A stretch of DNA of 25,087 bases, from assembly GCA_002451215.1 (NCBI GenBank), contig DKBM01000128.1:1-25087 (forward strand). Reading direction: 5' to 3'. Origin of the DNA: SM1-46 sp002451215 (lineage in GTDB: Bacteria > Pseudomonadota > Gammaproteobacteria > Acidiferrobacterales > Sulfurifustaceae). Of this stretch, positions 7,457 through 14,998 are shown in pieces (positions within the stretch are counted from its first letter, which is position 1; each line of letters begins with the position of its first letter). The notes under the pieces were generated by a model. It was not told the origin of the DNA and did no database searches. It was given only the letters and a program-made list of their open reading frames with translations. Both the position numbers and the translations under genes were made by a program.

Positions 7457-8004
7457 GACTTGCCAGGCTTGCGCCCCGAGCGCCGGCGATTCGCCTCCGG
7501 CAGCTCGGCATCCGGCAGCAGACGCAGCTGCTTGCGCCGCAGGTCGGCGCTCGGCTCATTTTGCAGTCGTTTCACCGCCTCACTGAAGGCATTCAGGTCT
7601 TCGAAACTGCGGTAAACCGAGGCAAACCGAACATAGGCGACCGGATCGACATCCTTTAGCTCGTCCATGATCCACTCGCCGATCTGCCGCGACGGTACTT
7701 CACGCTCTCCGCTCGCGATCAGCCTGTGGCGAATCCGCCCGATCAAGGCATCGACCGCGGCGGCATCAACCGGACGCTTTTCCAGCGCGCGGGACAACCC
7801 CGCACGCAGCTTGTCCTCATTGAAGGTTTCGCGCCGATTGTCTGACTTGATGACCTGCGGCAGGCGCAGCTCGGCGCGCTCGAAAGTCGTGAAGCGCTCT
7901 CCGCAGACCTCGCACTCGCGGCGCCGGCGCACGCTGTCGCCCTCGTCGCTCAGGCGCGAGTCCACCACACGGGTCTCATCAGCCGAACAAAACGGGCAGC
8001 GCAT
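7453..8004 (-). CDS. nrdR: Transcriptional repressor NrdR
   Basis: NrdR is an ATP/dATP-sensing repressor of ribonucleotide reductase genes. The N-terminal zinc ribbon is complete: CPFC (residues 3-6) and CEVC (about 31-34), within the family pattern MRCPFCSADETRVVDSR and RRRRECEVCGERFTTFE. An ATP-cone domain follows (VIKSDNRRETFNEDKL, LEKRPVD, EVPSRQIGEWIMDEL, VAYVRFASVYRSFED). At 183 residues it is longer than E. coli NrdR (149) because of a basic C-terminal tail of about 30 residues. It lies between glyA and ribD, its usual place. No NrdR box was identified inside the window, and no nrd genes are here. Confidence 0.97.
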   Translation of the reverse strand: MRCPFCSADETRVVDSRLSDEGDSVRRRRECEVCGERFTTFERAELRLPQVIKSDNRRETFNEDKLRAGLSRALEKRPVDAAAVDALIGRIRHRLIASGEREVPSRQIGEWIMDELKDVDPVAYVRFASVYRSFEDLNAFSEAVKRLQNEPSADLRRKQLRLLPDAELPEANRRRSGRKPGKS

Positions 8005-8061
8005 TTCCCCATTCCGATAGTCGGTGAGCGTCGGTCGCGGCGCACGGCCGGCCCAGGTACA

Positions 8062-9318
8062 TCAGTGCTCGTACACCGGAAGGCGTTTGCAGATTGCCTC
8101 GACCTTGGCCTTGATTCGATCACGAACTTCCGTGTCGCCAAGTTTGTCGATTACGTCGCAGATCCAGCCAGCGAGATCCCGAGCGTCGGCCTCGCTGAAC
8201 CCACGGGTTGTGATGGCTGGGGTGCCAATACGAATACCGCTTGTCACGAAGGGTGTCTGCGGATCGTTTGGCACGGCGTTCTTGTTGACCGTGATGTGCG
8301 CCGCCCCGAGCGCCGCCTCGACATCCTTCCCGGTCAATTTCTTATCGATGAAGTCGACCAGGAACAGATGGTTATCAGTGCCGCCCGAAACGATCTTGTA
8401 GCCGCGTGCTGCCATCGCGCTTGCCATTGCCCGGGCGTTGGTAACCACCTGCTGCTGGTAAGTCTTGAACTCCGGTTGCAGCGCTTCGAGAAACGCCACT
8501 GCCTTGGCCGCGATGACATGCATGAGCGGCCCGCCCTGGGTGCCGGGGAAAATCATGGAGTTCAGCTTCTTTTCAATATCCGGATTCGCGCGCGCCACGA
8601 TTATTCCGCCGCGCGGGCCACGCAGGGTCTTGTGGGTCGTGGACGTGACGACGTCCGCTACCGGTACCGGATTTGGGTAATGCCCTGTTGCCACGAGGCC
8701 CGCCACATGGGCCATGTCAACAAACAGGTAGGCACCAACTGAGTCGGCAATCTTGCGAAAACGCGCCCAGTCCACCACGCGCGAATAGGCCGAGAAGCCC
8801 GCGACGACCATTCTGGGCTTGTGCTCGGCGGCGAGCCGTTCAACCTGCTCATAGTCGATTTCGCCAGTCTTGTCATTCAGCCCGTACTGGACGGCGTTGA
8901 ATATCTTGCCGGAGAAATTGACCTTCGCGCCGTGCGTGAGATGACCGCCATGGGCGAGGCTCATACCGAGAATAGTGTCGCCTGGGCTCAGGAGGGCGAG
9001 GTACACAGCCGCATTGGCCTGCGAGCCTGAATGCGGCTGGACATTGGCGTAGGCAGCCCCGAAAAGCTGTTTGGCACGATCGATGGCCAGGGTTTCCGCC
9101 ACATCTACGTATTCGCATCCCCCGTAGTAGCGCCTGCCGGGATAACCCTCAGCGTACTTGTTGGTGAGGACCGATCCCTGCGCCTCCAGTACCCGGGGAC
9201 TGGCGTAGTTTTCAGAGGCAATCAGTTCGATATGGTCCTCCTGGCGGCGACGCTCCTGCTGAATAGCGTCAAAAAGCGCCTGATCGAACCCCTGGATGGT
9301 CTGTTTGCGACTAAACAT
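8062..9318 (-). CDS. glyA: Serine hydroxymethyltransferase
   Basis: GlyA interconverts serine and glycine and supplies methylene-tetrahydrofolate, using pyridoxal phosphate. The 418-residue product matches family length. Landmarks are IELIASENYASP near residues 34-45, EGYPGRRYYGGCEYVD, the HSGSQANAAV motif, AHVAGL and the Schiff-base lysine in TSTTHKTLRGPRGG (Lys230). The start at 9318 (MFSRKQTI) was chosen by similarity to known N-termini; AGGGAG lies a rather long 15 nt upstream, and in-frame upstream codons exist, for example ATG at 9360, so a short extension is possible. It heads the glyA-nrdR-ribD-ribE unit. Confidence 0.97.
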   Translation of the reverse strand: MFSRKQTIQGFDQALFDAIQQERRRQEDHIELIASENYASPRVLEAQGSVLTNKYAEGYPGRRYYGGCEYVDVAETLAIDRAKQLFGAAYANVQPHSGSQANAAVYLALLSPGDTILGMSLAHGGHLTHGAKVNFSGKIFNAVQYGLNDKTGEIDYEQVERLAAEHKPRMVVAGFSAYSRVVDWARFRKIADSVGAYLFVDMAHVAGLVATGHYPNPVPVADVVTSTTHKTLRGPRGGIIVARANPDIEKKLNSMIFPGTQGGPLMHVIAAKAVAFLEALQPEFKTYQQQVVTNARAMASAMAARGYKIVSGGTDNHLFLVDFIDKKLTGKDVEAALGAAHITVNKNAVPNDPQTPFVTSGIRIGTPAITTRGFSEADARDLAGWICDVIDKLGDTEVRDRIKAKVEAICKRLPVYEH

Positions 9319-9521
9319 GGCTATTTTCGGCTGCTCCCTGAGAGTGTACTTCCGGCCCATTACTTGCATGCGATTGGGGGGTCGGAGAGGGCCGTTAGGA
9401 TAGCCGATTTCCCACCGAAATGCCTGTTTTGCCGGGGAATGTGCCTGGCACGGGGACGATTCATCCAGGCCGCCGTGCCGTTGGGCTGCGGGGCAAACGA
9501 CTTGAAGATGGACATAACAAA
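9319..9521. other. Divergent intergenic region between glyA and the diguanylate cyclase gene
   Basis: About 200 nt with both upstream regions. I see no convincing promoter pair, riboswitch or operator. TTGGGG (9374-9379) with TAGGAT (9396-9401) 16 nt downstream is the best, weak, plus-strand candidate for the cyclase gene. Confidence 0.4.
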
Positions 9522-10940
9522 ATGCTGACGGACTCGGCCAATACCAAGCATGACGCAGACGCCTCGGCGGCACCCCTGCCCGCCGGAGAGCCCAATCCAC
9601 CCGTTACGCACAATTTCCTGCAACTGTTGCGACTCGGAAGGCTGCTGCGGCTGGGTATCCGCCAGAAGGTCGTTCTCGTCCTGCTTACAGCGCTTCTGGT
9701 CGCACTTACTGCCAACACTTGGCTTACCCTGCGCTCGCAGGAACGCGAGGTGCTGGACGAGGCCAACCGCCGCGGCCAGGAACTTTCCTATTTCATCGCG
9801 CAAAACCTGGCCAACAGCGTGGTGGGCTACAACTACCATGCGATCGAGATTCTACTGGCCGAACTCGTAAAGAACGAAGACATCGAGTACGCCCGGGTGC
9901 TGAGCGCGCGCGGGAACAACATGGCGCAGGCAGGCACCGAGAGCAGCGGCGCTGATATCGTCCGATTTCGCCAGCCCATCCGCCTCGGCAACGATACGGT
10001 TGGCGAGCTGCACATGGGGCTTTCCACGCAACGCATCGTCGCCAAACTCGAGCGTGCGCGCCATGACTCGATTCTACGGCAGGTAATCATCACCCTTCTC
10101 GTGCTGCTCGTGGAATTTGCTGCACTCTCCTGGACAATCATTCGGCCGATTCATGTCATTTCGAACGCGTTGCACCGAGATGATGGTGACACCGCAGCAC
10201 CCACGCCACGCACCATCCCACTGCGATCCTCTGACGAGTTCGGCGAAGTCGCGACCCGCTTCAACCGCCTGCACGGAGAGCTGCACGATGCGCATCGCCT
10301 GTTGCGCTCGCGCATCGATCTCGCCAATTCCGAACTACAGGAGGCCAATGTGCGCCTCACCGCTCAGGCAGATGAGCTAAAGCGTGTCAACCAGGAGCTC
10401 GGGCAACTCGCTGTGACCGACCCACTCACCGGCCTCTACAATCGCCGTCACTTTGAGCTGCTGATGGAAAACGAGGTGGCCCAGTCGATCCGGGGGGACG
10501 AAACCATCAGTATCATTCTCATCGACATCGATCACTTCAAGGATGTCAACGAGCGCTACGGTTATCGCGTCGGTGACGAAATCGTACGTCGCGTGGCCGG
10601 CGCCATCTCAGAGCGCATCCGCCGCTCTGACGTGGCTTGCCGCTTTGGCGGCGACGAGTTTTTCATCCTGTGCCGCCATGCAACCATCGCTGCCTCGCTC
10701 ACCATTGCCGACGAGTTGCACGACACCATCACGGCCCAGCCCATGCTGGTGGGCAGTCAGCCGATTGCAGTGACCCTCAGCCTGGGCATCGCCACCCTGC
10801 CCTGCACCGAAGCGATCGAGAACGCCGAACAATTTTTCAAGTGTGCCGAAATCGCGTTACACTTTGGCAAGCGCAATGGCCGCAATCACGTGGCACACTA
10901 CTCAATGCTAGACAAGGTTCAGCGCAGCCAAATCTTGTGA
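9522..10940 (+). CDS. Membrane-bound diguanylate cyclase with periplasmic sensor, HAMP and GGDEF domains
   Basis: Predicted to make the second messenger cyclic di-GMP from GTP in response to a periplasmic signal. From ATG 9522 it has 472 residues: TM1 about 49-69, a periplasmic region about 70-184 with no family I can name, TM2 about 185-207, HAMP about 208-255, a coiled coil about 256-297, and GGDEF domain about 299-460. The active site GGDEF is intact (376-380), the metal aspartate is in IDIDHFK (about 335), and an inhibitory-site RxxD (RRSD, 367-370) lies five residues before GGDEF, implying product feedback. The reading frame is open upstream to 9420, but ATG 9522 gives a sensible N-terminus; the Shine-Dalgarno is poor. 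The downstream binding-protein gene overlaps its stop by 4 nt. Confidence 0.93.
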   Translation: MLTDSANTKHDADASAAPLPAGEPNPPVTHNFLQLLRLGRLLRLGIRQKVVLVLLTALLVALTANTWLTLRSQEREVLDEANRRGQELSYFIAQNLANSVVGYNYHAIEILLAELVKNEDIEYARVLSARGNNMAQAGTESSGADIVRFRQPIRLGNDTVGELHMGLSTQRIVAKLERARHDSILRQVIITLLVLLVEFAALSWTIIRPIHVISNALHRDDGDTAAPTPRTIPLRSSDEFGEVATRFNRLHGELHDAHRLLRSRIDLANSELQEANVRLTAQADELKRVNQELGQLAVTDPLTGLYNRRHFELLMENEVAQSIRGDETISIILIDIDHFKDVNERYGYRVGDEIVRRVAGAISERIRRSDVACRFGGDEFFILCRHATIAASLTIADELHDTITAQPMLVGSQPIAVTLSLGIATLPCTEAIENAEQFFKCAEIALHFGKRNGRNHVAHYSMLDKVQRSQIL

Positions 10941-11782
10941 AACGCAGGATGCAACGATGGATGGCGGCCGCGGGCGCGGCCCTGGTGCTCGCTGGGACGC
11001 CTTTAACGTCCCCGGCTGCCGATGCGCCTGAACTCTACCTGGGCTCCGTGGCGATGGACATTCCCAGCGCCATGTATCGACGCCTGAAGCCGCTCGCCGA
11101 CTACCTTACACGTGAACTCGGGCGACCGGTTCAGCTGCGCCTGTCTTCTGATCTGACGCGCGCCTCGAACGAAGTTGCCGCCGGCGCGGTCGACATTGCC
11201 TACCTGACACCCGTGGCCTACATCAAGGCGCAACGTGCCGGGCAGGCGCGATTGCTCGTCAAGTGCGTAACCGCGGGACAGGGTTCATTGCACCTCATGA
11301 TCGTCTCTCGCAGCAACAGCCCGATTCGTTCGGTCGCCGATCTTGCCGGTAAGAGCTTCGCCTTTGGCGACCCGGCAGCCATCCTTCAGCGCGCCGTCGT
11401 CGTGAATGCTGGCATGCCGCTGGAAAAGCTCGGGTCGTACAAGTTTATTGGCCACTACGACAACATTGCGCGTGGCATCACCAGCGGCGAATTTGATGCA
11501 GGCATCCTGAAGGACACCACCGCCGCGCAGTGGGTAAAAAGGGGCGAATTGCGCATCGTTCACACGTCGCCGGGACTACCACCGTATAACCTCGCCGTCA
11601 GCAAACGCGTGGACGATCGTCTGGCGGCGCAGATGCAGAAGGCCCTGCTCGCCCTCAAGCTCGACAACGCCGAGCATCGACGGGTGATTCAGGCCCTTGA
11701 CCCGAACTACACCGGCTTTGCAGCCACCAGCGATGCCGAGTACGAAGTAGTGCGCGTCCTGACCCGTCCGTTCGACAAGTAG
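10937..11782 (+). CDS. PhnD-like periplasmic substrate-binding protein
   Basis: A 281-residue protein of the phosphate/phosphite/phosphonate-type periplasmic binding family (PhnD-like, PF12974). It starts with a basic n-region and a hydrophobic signal sequence, with a likely cleavage after the Ala-rich stretch near residue 30; no lipobox. The mature part shows the family pattern: LYLGSVAMDIPSAMYRRLKPLADYL, then LTRASNEVAAGAVDIAYLTP, SVADLAGKSFAFGDP, and a C-terminal DPNYTGFAATSDAEYE. The GTG at 10937 overlaps the cyclase TGA (GTGA), which suggests coupling; ATG 10949 or 10961 are alternative starts. No ABC permease or ATPase genes adjoin, so it is more likely a ligand sensor presenting to the cyclase's periplasmic domain than a transporter part. 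The ligand cannot be told from sequence. Confidence 0.88.
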   Translation: MKRRMQRWMAAAGAALVLAGTPLTSPAADAPELYLGSVAMDIPSAMYRRLKPLADYLTRELGRPVQLRLSSDLTRASNEVAAGAVDIAYLTPVAYIKAQRAGQARLLVKCVTAGQGSLHLMIVSRSNSPIRSVADLAGKSFAFGDPAAILQRAVVVNAGMPLEKLGSYKFIGHYDNIARGITSGEFDAGILKDTTAAQWVKRGELRIVHTSPGLPPYNLAVSKRVDDRLAAQMQKALLALKLDNAEHRRVIQALDPNYTGFAATSDAEYEVVRVLTRPFDK

Positions 11783-11806
11783 TGAGCACTGGCCTGCGGG
11801 CGCGAC

Positions 11807-12401
11807 CTAAAACATGCGCTCCAGATGTTCCAGATCGTTTATCATGCGCCACTCCGCCGCACCGGCACTCTTCACCCGCTTTTCCCACGACTCGAGGCGA
11901 CCGTAGTAGCGCTTCGGATCGACATTGTCGGTTGCCAGCTTGGTGACATTCAGCGCGACCACCCGAATGCCCGTCAGGTTCATGTTGACGTTACGCACCG
12001 TCTTGGCNNTCGTTCAGGAATTCCGCTGCCTGCAAGATACCGCCAGTGATATCGGTATAGGCGCTACCACCCTTGCTCTTTTCCTTGAGCGCCGACACCC
12101 GCTCCTTGAACGCACGCTTCTGGGCGTTCGCCTGCAATGGATCCTTGGCAAAGGTGGCCTTGGCCACTATGTCCTTTTCCGTGAAGGAGCGGCTTTTCAC
12201 GCGGGCCACTGCCAGCGAGTCACCCGGATTGAGGGTGCCCAACAAAAAATTGACCACCTGCTGGGCACGGTCAAGTTCCTGCGCATAGGTGCCCGATGTG
12301 TCCACCAGCAGGTACACCGCGCGCGCATGGGTCTTCTTGTCGCCGCAGCCGGACAATCCCACGGCAGCGAGCAAGACCAGAATGAACCAGCGGCGGCGCA
12401 T
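11807..12401 (-). CDS. von Willebrand factor A-type lipoprotein, interrupted by an assembly gap
   Basis: The N-terminal part carries a signal peptide with lipobox LSGC (Cys19, Gly at +2, so outer-membrane sorting is expected). A vWA fold follows: the strand AVYLLVDTSGT (residues 28-38) supplies a MIDAS-like DxSxT, and GGSAYTDITGG supplies the second metal-binding threonine/aspartate loop. At 12008-12009 two Ns break the frame. After the gap the second part continues in another frame with VRNVNMNLTGIRVVALNV and ends ERMF*. The strand normally holding the third MIDAS aspartate (a hydrophobic IFSD-type segment) is missing, so probably around 20 residues are hidden by the Ns. The ATG at 12401 overlaps the upstream gene's TGA by one base; GTG 12404 is the alternative. 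Its job, with its membrane neighbour, is unknown. Confidence 0.8.
12008..12009. other. Assembly gap (NN) inside the vWA lipoprotein gene
   Basis: Two undetermined bases coincide with a frame change and with the absence of one expected vWA core strand. This is best read as a gap of unknown length rather than two ambiguous bases. Confidence 0.75.
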
Positions 12402-13855
12402 CACAGCAGTGTCTCCGGCGTCTTGGCAAGCCTTGCGGCATCGGAAACGGTTGCCGCTGGCCTACCCCGCAACATCAGCACCGCCCGTTCGATCATGAGC
12501 GGCAGGAAGATCACCGCGTCATAGGCCATCACCAGCGCACGACCCAGGTGGCGGGTGACATTGCCGGTCAGGCGCAGCACGAACCCCAACGAAAGCACAA
12601 CAAGCACCAGCAGTCCGCCGAACACGGTACGCGCGGAATAAATGAAGTACTCGAGTGGAATGCCAATAAAGGCGAGCGCAAACGGCAGAATGAACCCCAA
12701 AATCATCTGTCCGGCCACCGGGATCTTGTTCACCCAGGCGGTCTCCACAACCGCGGCAAGGATCTCGCCGCCGAGACCGCGCTTTAGCGCGATATCTGCC
12801 GCAATGATCTGGTCGCGCATGACGGCGAGCGCCACCTCCACACCTGCGAGTACAAATAGGATGGAAAATGCCACCCACAACATGCGCCGGCGCATTCGAT
12901 CCGGCAGGTTATGGATGCGCGGAAACAGGTGCGTGAAGCGCAGCGTTTCCATCAGGAATAGCCCCATTGTCGCCTCAACCAGGATGATGACCAGCGCGGC
13001 AATATGCGAGGCCTCCAAGTTCCCGACAATATATTCCCCCCCACCCACCATCGCTGACATCGGGCGCGCGATCAGCCAGAAGTTGACGAAGGCTCCTCCA
13101 AATGCAATGACCAGCACCAGCGCGGAAATCACGAACTGCACCGTCGCGGAGGCCGTAAGCGAGTGCTCGACGCGCTCTGAACCGGCGGCGATTTGTTCGT
13201 AGCGATCCATCTGGGCGTCTATACGTGCCGCACTCTCCTGCAACCCGCCGATGTTGCGGTCGACCTTGAGCAAGGTTTCATTCAGGGAGCGGCCGAACGG
13301 AACAAAGCTGTCGAGGATGCGGTGACGCTCTTGATACGCGCGCCGATATTCCCCCAGGACCTGCTCGTAAATGCTCTCCAGCGACTCGCTGATGACTTCG
13401 AGAAGTCTTTGTGCAACACCGTCGCCGGTGTGCTTGATCTGGGCGACCGCCTCAACGGCCTTGACCCACTCGGGTGGCGGCGGTGGAACCTCCCCGCACT
13501 TTCTGTAGTCCTCCTCGATACGCGTAATATCGTCGAGCAGCCTGCGTTGTAGTGCGGGATAGCCCTGCAGATCGCGCTGGACAAGCACTGTGACGCGTTG
13601 GAACTCGCGCTCGATCGCCTGGGTGACCTCTTCGCGCCCATGCGCCAGCAGCACAAGTGTGTTGCGCTCCTTGAGCCGGACGGCGGCCCGCGCCAGCCAA
13701 CGGGCTCCTAGTCGAAGCCCGTCGGACAGCGCGCGCGAAAGTGAGTGAATGACGCCATGCAGCGGCTGGCGCGCCGCGTAGAGAAACGCGAGCGCCAAAG
13801 CGGCCAACAGCAGCATGGAAAGCGACGAATTGCCGGGTACGATTTGCCAGCTCAT
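12401..13855 (-). CDS. Polytopic membrane protein with long N-terminal helical domain, unknown function
   Basis: I do not recognise the family. The 484-residue product has an N-terminal membrane segment (about 11-27), a long helical, charged domain (about 35-235) interrupted by five consecutive prolines (124-128) and containing coiled-coil-like stretches such as about 190-230, and then about six membrane segments (near 236-263, 284-303, 326-346, 383-402, 410-428, 441-461). A short hydrophilic C-terminus follows. The start is secure: AAAGGAAGGG (rc of 13861-13870) lies 5 nt upstream of the ATG. The stop overlaps the start of the vWA lipoprotein gene, so the two are made together and likely act as an envelope-spanning pair. 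The outline resembles an energised or scaffold membrane component, but no motif supports a specific role. Confidence 0.82.
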   Translation of the reverse strand: MSWQIVPGNSSLSMLLLAALALAFLYAARQPLHGVIHSLSRALSDGLRLGARWLARAAVRLKERNTLVLLAHGREEVTQAIEREFQRVTVLVQRDLQGYPALQRRLLDDITRIEEDYRKCGEVPPPPPEWVKAVEAVAQIKHTGDGVAQRLLEVISESLESIYEQVLGEYRRAYQERHRILDSFVPFGRSLNETLLKVDRNIGGLQESAARIDAQMDRYEQIAAGSERVEHSLTASATVQFVISALVLVIAFGGAFVNFWLIARPMSAMVGGGEYIVGNLEASHIAALVIILVEATMGLFLMETLRFTHLFPRIHNLPDRMRRRMLWVAFSILFVLAGVEVALAVMRDQIIAADIALKRGLGGEILAAVVETAWVNKIPVAGQMILGFILPFALAFIGIPLEYFIYSARTVFGGLLVLVVLSLGFVLRLTGNVTRHLGRALVMAYDAVIFLPLMIERAVLMLRGRPAATVSDAARLAKTPETLL

Positions 13856-13975
13856 GTAAACCCTTCCTTTGTGCGAGGGAAGAATCAGATGGGTCTAGCA
13901 TTGGCGCCGCCTGGGCACCAACCGGCTACCGACGGGAGGGAGGGACGGCGGGACTACCGGTCATCCCGCTCAGGG
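13856..13975. other. Intergenic region between secF and the polytopic membrane protein gene
   Basis: It contains a GC-rich stem-loop, GCGGGA (13948-13953) pairing with TCCCGC (13964-13969), just after the secF stop, and the strong Shine-Dalgarno for the next gene. The hairpin lacks a T-run, so termination of the secDF transcript here is only a weak possibility. No other feature was seen. Confidence 0.4.
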
Positions 13976-14989
13976 CTATGGCAGACTGTCCTGGACGACT
14001 TCTTTTTTGGGCGGAAGCATGTCGTCACGAGTAATTCCGAGCATCAGGGTGACGGGGGTCGCAATGAAAATCGAAGAGTAGGTTCCGACCCCGATGCCGA
14101 TCAACATCGCCACCGCAAACCCGCGCAATGTCTCACCGCCGAACAGAAACAATGCCACCATGGTAAGCGCGGTCGATCCTGACGTGATAATGGTGCGCGC
14201 CAGCGTCTGGTTAATCGACGCATTCATGATTTCGGGGACCGTCTGTTTGCGGAGCTTGCGGAAGTTCTCGCGAATGCGGTCAAAAACCACCACCGTGTCG
14301 TTCAATGAATAACCAAGCACCGCCATGATCGCGGCCAGCACCTGAAGACTAAACTCCATCTGCGTGACGGTGAAGAACCCGAACACTAGGAACACGTCAT
14401 GCGCAGTCGCGATGATAGCGCCCACCGCGAACCGCCACTCGAACCGGAAAATGACGTAGATCATGATGCCGATAGTGGTAAAAATGAGCGCAAGCGCGCC
14501 CTTTTCGGCCAACTCACGCCCGATCTGCGGACCCACAAATTCGATACGCTTGATCTGCACGTGACAGGCCCGCGGCTGCGTTTCTCCGTCGACGCGACAC
14601 TGTTGTGCCTGCCCCGCACGACTCTCCAGCGCCCGTTCCTTGAATGGCGCACGCAGCGCGTCGACCAGCTCGGCGCTCGCTGCCGCCGCGTCCTTATCGG
14701 CATCCCCGTGGAGAGGCATGCGCACCATGAGATCACGCGTGCTGCCAAAGCGCTGCACCACCGCATCCGCAATGCCGCCGCGCGCAAGGTTCTGGCGGAC
14801 GTCGGCGACTTCAACTGGCTCCCGGTAGTTCACCTCGACAAGCGTGCCTCCGGTGAAGTCCAGGCCAAAGTTCAGCCCCATGACCATCAGCAGCACCAGG
14901 GTAGCCACATTGGCCGCAGTCGAAAGCCCAATCGACCAGTAGCGTTTGCTGACGAAGTCGATGTTGGTCTGCCGTTTCAGTATCTCCAT
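13976..14989 (-). CDS. secF: Protein translocase subunit SecF
   Basis: SecF works with SecD in the inner membrane, using the proton gradient to help pull exported proteins through SecYEG. The 337 residues fit the family. After TM1 come LNFGLDFTGGTLVEVNYREP and a periplasmic P1-like domain (including CRVDGETQPRACHVQIKR, with two cysteines), then five further TM segments with the diagnostic LNDTVVVFDRIRENFR and the SRTIITS-like LARTIITSGSTALTM. An AGGAG Shine-Dalgarno overlapping the secD stop lies 7 nt upstream of the ATG. The gene is the last of queA-tgt-yajC-secD-secF. Confidence 0.96.
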   Translation of the reverse strand: MEILKRQTNIDFVSKRYWSIGLSTAANVATLVLLMVMGLNFGLDFTGGTLVEVNYREPVEVADVRQNLARGGIADAVVQRFGSTRDLMVRMPLHGDADKDAAAASAELVDALRAPFKERALESRAGQAQQCRVDGETQPRACHVQIKRIEFVGPQIGRELAEKGALALIFTTIGIMIYVIFRFEWRFAVGAIIATAHDVFLVFGFFTVTQMEFSLQVLAAIMAVLGYSLNDTVVVFDRIRENFRKLRKQTVPEIMNASINQTLARTIITSGSTALTMVALFLFGGETLRGFAVAMLIGIGVGTYSSIFIATPVTLMLGITRDDMLPPKKEVVQDSLP

Positions 14990-14998
14990 GGCGCGCTC

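Noticed and set aside
9406..9421. Short inverted repeat ATTTC/GAAAT between glyA and the cyclase gene as an operator
   Set aside because: Only five base pairs, no second copy and no match to a known operator; could easily be chance.
11807..12401. vWA lipoprotein gene as a frameshifted pseudogene
   Set aside because: The frame change coincides exactly with the NN run and a missing core strand, so an assembly gap is the better explanation.
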